Source: a bacterium
GTDB lineage: Bacteria > CAIWAD01
Reading direction: 5' to 3'
DNA length: 9,851 nucleotides
NCBI GenBank assembly: GCA_030429345.1
Contig: JAUIFJ010000059.1
Coordinates: 1-9,851, forward strand
Position 1 is the first letter of the stretch, and every line of letters begins with the position of its first letter. A program made the position numbers and the translations under genes. Shown piece by piece: positions 7,198-9,851 of this stretch. A model generated the notes under the pieces. It made no database searches, was not told the DNA's origin, and was given only the letters and a program-made list of their open reading frames with translations.

Positions 7198-8049
7198 CTA
7201 ACGTAATCTTGATTCAATTGCTGCCTGCAGTTCGTCGTCGACCACATGCGTGTAGATCGCGGTGGTCTGCGGATTCTCATGATCCAGGGCTTTCTGGACC
7301 AGGCGCAGGTTCCCGTTCTTGGCGAGCAGGCTGGTGGCGAAGGTATGGCGCAGGGTGTGCGGATGCACATCTTTGTCGATGCCGGCCAGCTGGCACCAGC
7401 GGCTCACGATCCGGCGGACCTGGCGGTCTGATAGGCGCAACTTCCTGGACGACAGGAAGACAGGCCCTTGCATTTCTATTTCCGAATAACTCGCGAACAG
7501 GCTACCGAGCTGCGTACGAACATCTGCTGACAGGAACTTATTCCTGTTCTTCCCGCCTTTAGCCAGCAGTTTGATCCGCTTACTCTCCAGATCCACATCC
7601 GTAACATCCAAGCCGACGGCTTCACTCACGCGGACGCCTGTGTTCAGAATCAGGCAGATCAGTGCGCGGTCGCGCTGCTGGTGGCGCTGGTCGGTGCGGT
7701 CCTTCAGCGTCTTGCGTAGGAGCTTCTCTTCGCTGTTGTTCAGGAATTCAGGGACTTGCCGTGTGACTCGCGGCCCCTTCATTTGAGCGAGGAAATCTCC
7801 GCACGGATGCTGGTTCCAACGGAAGAACTGGCGGAGTATCACGAGCTGCCGGTTTGCGGTTGAATTTGCGTTTCCATGTCGGGCGATATACCGTGTCAAG
7901 TGGTGCTGGGTAACGCCGCCCAGGAGGATGCCTTCTTTATCAAGGAAATCCGCTAGACGCATGAGTTCGCTTCTGTAGGTCCGGCTGGAGTTTTCTGATA
8001 AATGCCTGGCTTGCAGGCTTTCGATGAATTGGATGATTGTGGTGTGCAT
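7198..8049 (-). CDS. Tyrosine recombinase / integrase (XerC/D-like), intact
   Basis: This predicted 283-residue site-specific recombinase cuts and rejoins DNA through a covalent phosphotyrosine. Residues 1-90 form the N-terminal core-binding domain (SSRTYRSELMRLADFL at 21-36). The catalytic domain has the full set: Arg140 (TGVRVSEAVGL), Lys164 (AKGGK), His231 and Arg234 (HTLRHTFA), His257 (LDHENP) and the nucleophile Tyr266 (AIYTHV). The frame stays open upstream to 8169, but that part runs into the IS end. I therefore take the ATG at 8049, which has AAGGA ten bases upstream and gives a normal N-terminus. It lacks the extra helix typical of integron integrases. It is convergent with the efflux operon and in the same orientation as a related truncated recombinase at 9422-9851. 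It could mobilise the island or could be a chromosomal-dimer or phage-type enzyme. Its site is unknown. Confidence 0.92.
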   Translation of the reverse strand: MHTTIIQFIESLQARHLSENSSRTYRSELMRLADFLDKEGILLGGVTQHHLTRYIARHGNANSTANRQLVILRQFFRWNQHPCGDFLAQMKGPRVTRQVPEFLNNSEEKLLRKTLKDRTDQRHQQRDRALICLILNTGVRVSEAVGLDVTDVDLESKRIKLLAKGGKNRNKFLSADVRTQLGSLFASYSEIEMQGPVFLSSRKLRLSDRQVRRIVSRWCQLAGIDKDVHPHTLRHTFATSLLAKNGNLRLVQKALDHENPQTTAIYTHVVDDELQAAIESRLR

Positions 8050-8075
8050 GGATTCGGATTCCTTTTTGCATGCCT

Positions 8076-8112
8076 GCCCGGCGTGTTTGTCCTCCAGCAC
8101 GCCGGGCTTTTT
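8076..8112 (+). terminator. Perfect GC-rich hairpin with T-run (Rho-independent terminator form)
   Basis: GCCCGGCGTG (8076-8085) and CACGCCGGGC (8098-8107) form a perfect 10-base stem around a 12-base loop, followed directly by TTTTT on the plus strand. In form it is a strong intrinsic terminator for rightward transcription. No plus-strand gene ends just before it, because the neighbour is the start of the minus-strand recombinase. It may therefore be a relic of a lost gene, a shield between the recombinase and the IS, or a structured leader or recombination site for the recombinase. Confidence 0.6.
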
Positions 8113-8120
8113 GCGGTTGT

Positions 8121-8144
8121 GTCCGTAGTTTTGTGCAAAAGCAG
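8121..8144 (+). repeat. Upstream terminal inverted repeat of the right IS256-family element
   Basis: The repeat begins GTCCGTAGTTTTGTGCAAAA and ends GCAG. It pairs with 9398-9421, and the best conserved block is GTGCAAAA. The end at 98-121 is almost identical in reverse orientation. Confidence 0.85.
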
Positions 8145-8213
8145 GATGGCTTGAAATAGAGTGGGCCATCGCTTTCCTTGTCTAGTACCACCTAAGACAA
8201 AGGAGAGCACACG

Positions 8214-9401
8214 ATGGCCCAGATCCATGAAGTCAATCTCAGCGCGCAGTTGCAAGAGGCATTGATCGATGACCCAGATTTCCTGCGCAACCTGCTTCAA
8301 GAGTCACTACAGCAGTTTCTGGAAAGGGAGTTCAGCCGTTTCATCGGTGCTGAACCTCACCAGCGGGTTGACACGAGGCGTGGCTACCGCTGCGGCTACT
8401 ACGAGCGGGACCTGATCACGACCGTTGGGAGCATCACCCTTCGGGTTCCCAGGGATCGAAAGGGTGAGTTCTCTTCGGAGATCTTCGATCGGTATCAACG
8501 CAGCGAGAAGGCCTTTGTCCTTTCCTTGATGCAGATGTACGTCCAGGGGGTGTCGACTCGGAAGGTGAAGCGGATTACCGAGGAGCTGTGTGGAGTTTCC
8601 GTTTCCAAGTCCCTGGTCTCCACGCTGGTTGAGAACTTGGACCAACAGCTGTTGGATTGGAAAACCAAGCCACTGGAGTCCCATTATTCGGTCTTGTACG
8701 TGGATGGCATGTACATGAGCGTTCGCCTGGAAAGCCGTGTCCGGAAGATGGTCGGTCTGGTGATCTTAGGTGTGAAGCCGGATGGCAAGCGAGAAGTGTT
8801 GACGGCCGCTGTCGTACCGGAGGAAAACGAGACCGAGTACGGCGAGCTGTTTGATGAGCTGAAAATGCGTGGTCTGCGTAGTGCCGATCTGGTCGTGAGC
8901 GATGCCCACCCGGGGTTGAAAAGCGCCATCGCCCGAGCATTTCCTCGCTCCGCCTGGCAACGGTGTCTGGTACACTTTCTTCGGAATCTGGGAGGAAAGT
9001 GTCCTGCCCGGCATCGCGAGGAAATGCTCGGGCGAGTCAAGGGTGCGCTGCAACTACCGAATCGAAGTGCTGCCGAAAAGGAGCTGCGTGAGATTGCCCA
9101 CTGGGCGCAAGGCATTCGCGAATCACTGGGTAACTGGCTTGAGGATGCGATTCCCGAGATCCTGGCATTCACTGAATTCCCGCAGGGACTCTGGCGCAGA
9201 ATCAAATCGAACAACCTGCTTGAGCGGTTCAATGGTGAACTCCGGCGACGCTTCCGCGTGATACGCATCTTTCCGAATGCGAAGAGCTTTCTGCGGTTGC
9301 TTACGGCACTAGCCGCAGAACAAGACGAAGAATGGCAGGCAGCGAACCGCTACCTGAAGCCCTCATTACTGAATCAGATTCAGGCGAGGAAGGCGAGCTG
9401 A
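8214..9401 (+). CDS. IS256-family (Mutator-like) DDE transposase
   Basis: This predicted 395-residue transposase moves the surrounding element by cutting at its terminal repeats. Length is typical of the family. The catalytic triad is visible as Asp164 (YVDGMY), Asp230 (VVSDAHPGL) and Glu337 (NNLLERFNGELRRR). The family's C-x2-H pair is Cys251 and His254 (CLVHFLRN) between the second Asp and the Glu. The N-terminal DNA-binding part includes RRGYRCGYYERDL (55-67) and the conserved LRVPRDRKGEF (76-86). AAAGGAGA lies upstream of the ATG at 8214. The frame has no interruption, so the enzyme may be active. The stop codon (9399-9401) lies inside the right terminal repeat. Hand-counted GC near the gene centre is about 65%, far above the efflux genes, which suggests separate origin. 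Confidence 0.95.
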   Translation: MAQIHEVNLSAQLQEALIDDPDFLRNLLQESLQQFLEREFSRFIGAEPHQRVDTRRGYRCGYYERDLITTVGSITLRVPRDRKGEFSSEIFDRYQRSEKAFVLSLMQMYVQGVSTRKVKRITEELCGVSVSKSLVSTLVENLDQQLLDWKTKPLESHYSVLYVDGMYMSVRLESRVRKMVGLVILGVKPDGKREVLTAAVVPEENETEYGELFDELKMRGLRSADLVVSDAHPGLKSAIARAFPRSAWQRCLVHFLRNLGGKCPARHREEMLGRVKGALQLPNRSAAEKELREIAHWAQGIRESLGNWLEDAIPEILAFTEFPQGLWRRIKSNNLLERFNGELRRRFRVIRIFPNAKSFLRLLTALAAEQDEEWQAANRYLKPSLLNQIQARKAS

Positions 9402-9421
9402 TTTTGCACACGATTCAGGAC
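9398..9421 (-). repeat. Downstream terminal inverted repeat of the right IS256-family element
   Basis: On the plus strand the repeat starts CTGATTTTGCACACGATTCA and ends GGAC at 9421. It matches the reverse complement of 8121-8144 at 18 of 24 positions, with the outermost four bases and the TTTTGCAC block conserved. The transposase stop codon falls in its first bases. Confidence 0.82.
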
Positions 9422-9851
9422 TTGACTTGGCAAAGGTGTGCCGCAGGGTATGGGGGTGGACATGCTTCTCAATCCCTGCCAGCCGCGTCCAGTGGACGAC
9501 GATCCGCCTGACCTGGCGATCGGATAGCCGGGTGCCGTCCCGCCCCTCGAACAGCGGTTCATCCGCCTCGCGATTGTGAATCATGGGCCCCAGGTGCTCC
9601 CGGGTTTCTGCCGGCAGGAACTTGGAGCGCAGCTTTCCCCCCTTGGTCTGCAGGCGCACCCGCTTGTCCACCAGGTCGACATCTCCCACCGAAAGCCCGA
9701 CGGCCTCCGCGACCCGCAATCCCGTGTCGAGCATCAGGCACAGGAGCGCCCGGTCCCGGTCGCGGAAGGGCTGATCCGTCCGCCCCTTCAGCACTTGTCG
9801 CAGCTGCCGCTCCTCCCCCTCGGTCAGGAACTGGGGGATCTTGCGCACGGT
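9422..9851 (-). pseudogene. Tyrosine recombinase, truncated by IS256-family element and window edge
   Basis: This is the central part of a tyrosine recombinase clearly related to the intact one at 7198-8049. Both share PxFL near the left, TDQ...RDRAL, TG-RV-EAVGL, LSDRQVRRIV and HPHTLRHTFA. The first catalytic Arg (TGLRVAEAVGL), the Lys region (TKGGK) and the His-x2-Arg (HTLRH) are present. The coding sequence breaks off shortly after HTFAKS at the IS boundary (9421/9422), and the frame then runs into IS sequence to a stop at 9366. The second His and the nucleophilic Tyr are therefore lost, and the product cannot be active. The 5' end continues past the window edge. The GTG at 9848 is only an internal codon, judging by alignment to the intact paralogue. 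Hand-counted GC in one row is about 67%, against about 55% in one row of the paralogue, so the two are not recent duplicates. Confidence 0.85.

Larger units (their letters stand above)
8121..9421 (+). mobile_element. IS256-family insertion sequence, apparently complete (about 1.3 kb)
   Basis: The element is bounded by imperfect 24-base terminal inverted repeats (8121-8144 and 9398-9421, 18 of 24 identical) and carries one intact transposase. Length and single-gene layout are normal for the family. The flanking bases (8113-8120 and 9422-9429) are not an 8-base direct repeat, so the usual target duplication is absent. Its right end sits inside a tyrosine recombinase gene. The rest of that gene is not found on the left side. 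Confidence 0.88.

Noticed and set aside
7198-8120. Integron integrase with attI site
   Set aside because: The protein lacks the extra helix found in integron integrases, and no array of cassettes or attC-like repeats is visible. The hairpin alone is not enough.
8050-8169. N-terminal extension of the intact recombinase to 8169
   Set aside because: The extension reads through the IS terminal repeat and the hairpin and has no recombinase-like sequence. The ATG at 8049 has a ribosome binding site and gives a normal domain start.
7198-9851. Recombinase-in-trio (RIT) element
   Set aside because: Only two recombinases are visible. They belong to the same type and are separated by an IS, whereas RIT elements carry three adjacent, different recombinases.
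1-9851. CRISPR array, tRNA or rRNA genes, riboswitches
   Set aside because: No regularly spaced direct repeats, cloverleaf-like segments or conserved RNA motifs were seen on either strand.

Overview
The window is a mosaic from a Gram-negative-type bacterium, since a three-part efflux pump with an outer-membrane channel requires an outer membrane. The cysteine/histidine repeats in the pump's adaptor recall adaptors I remember from Planctomycetota. That placement is a tentative inference and nothing here proves it. Base composition changes along the window. Hand counts of single 60-base rows give about 42% GC inside the pump gene (row 4561), 55% in the first integrase (row 7561), 65% in the transposase (row 8881) and 67% in the second integrase (row 9661). 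This fits segments of different origin.

Layout. Positions 1-121 are the upstream end of an IS256-family element whose transposase runs leftward out of the window. Positions 122-484 hold no gene I can support. Positions 485-7090 form a metal-efflux locus: an ArsR/SmtB-type repressor on the minus strand, a shared promoter/operator region, and a plus-strand operon encoding a periplasmic adaptor lipoprotein, an inner-membrane RND pump of the heavy-metal (Czc-type) subfamily, and an outer-membrane channel lipoprotein. A complete tyrosine recombinase on the minus strand follows (7198-8049). Next comes a perfect hairpin with a T-run (8076-8112), then an apparently complete IS256-family element (8121-9421). 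The last segment is a second tyrosine recombinase, cut off by that element at its 3' end and by the window edge at its 5' end (9422-9851).

How it works together. The repressor probably sits on a small inverted repeat overlapping the operon promoter and releases it when metal binds its Cys-x-Cys site. The adaptor, pump and channel then export the metal from periplasm or cytoplasm to the outside. The Czc-type acidic motif in the pump points to divalent ions such as Zn, Cd, Co or Ni. The thiol pair in the repressor favours soft ions such as Cd, Pb or As. Cd/Zn would satisfy both, but this is inference.

The pump locus and intact recombinase lie between two related IS256-family ends in inverted orientation, which looks like a composite or mobile resistance island. 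The most notable features are the Cys/His repeat module on the adaptor, the operator-promoter arrangement, and the rearranged junctions around the right-hand IS.
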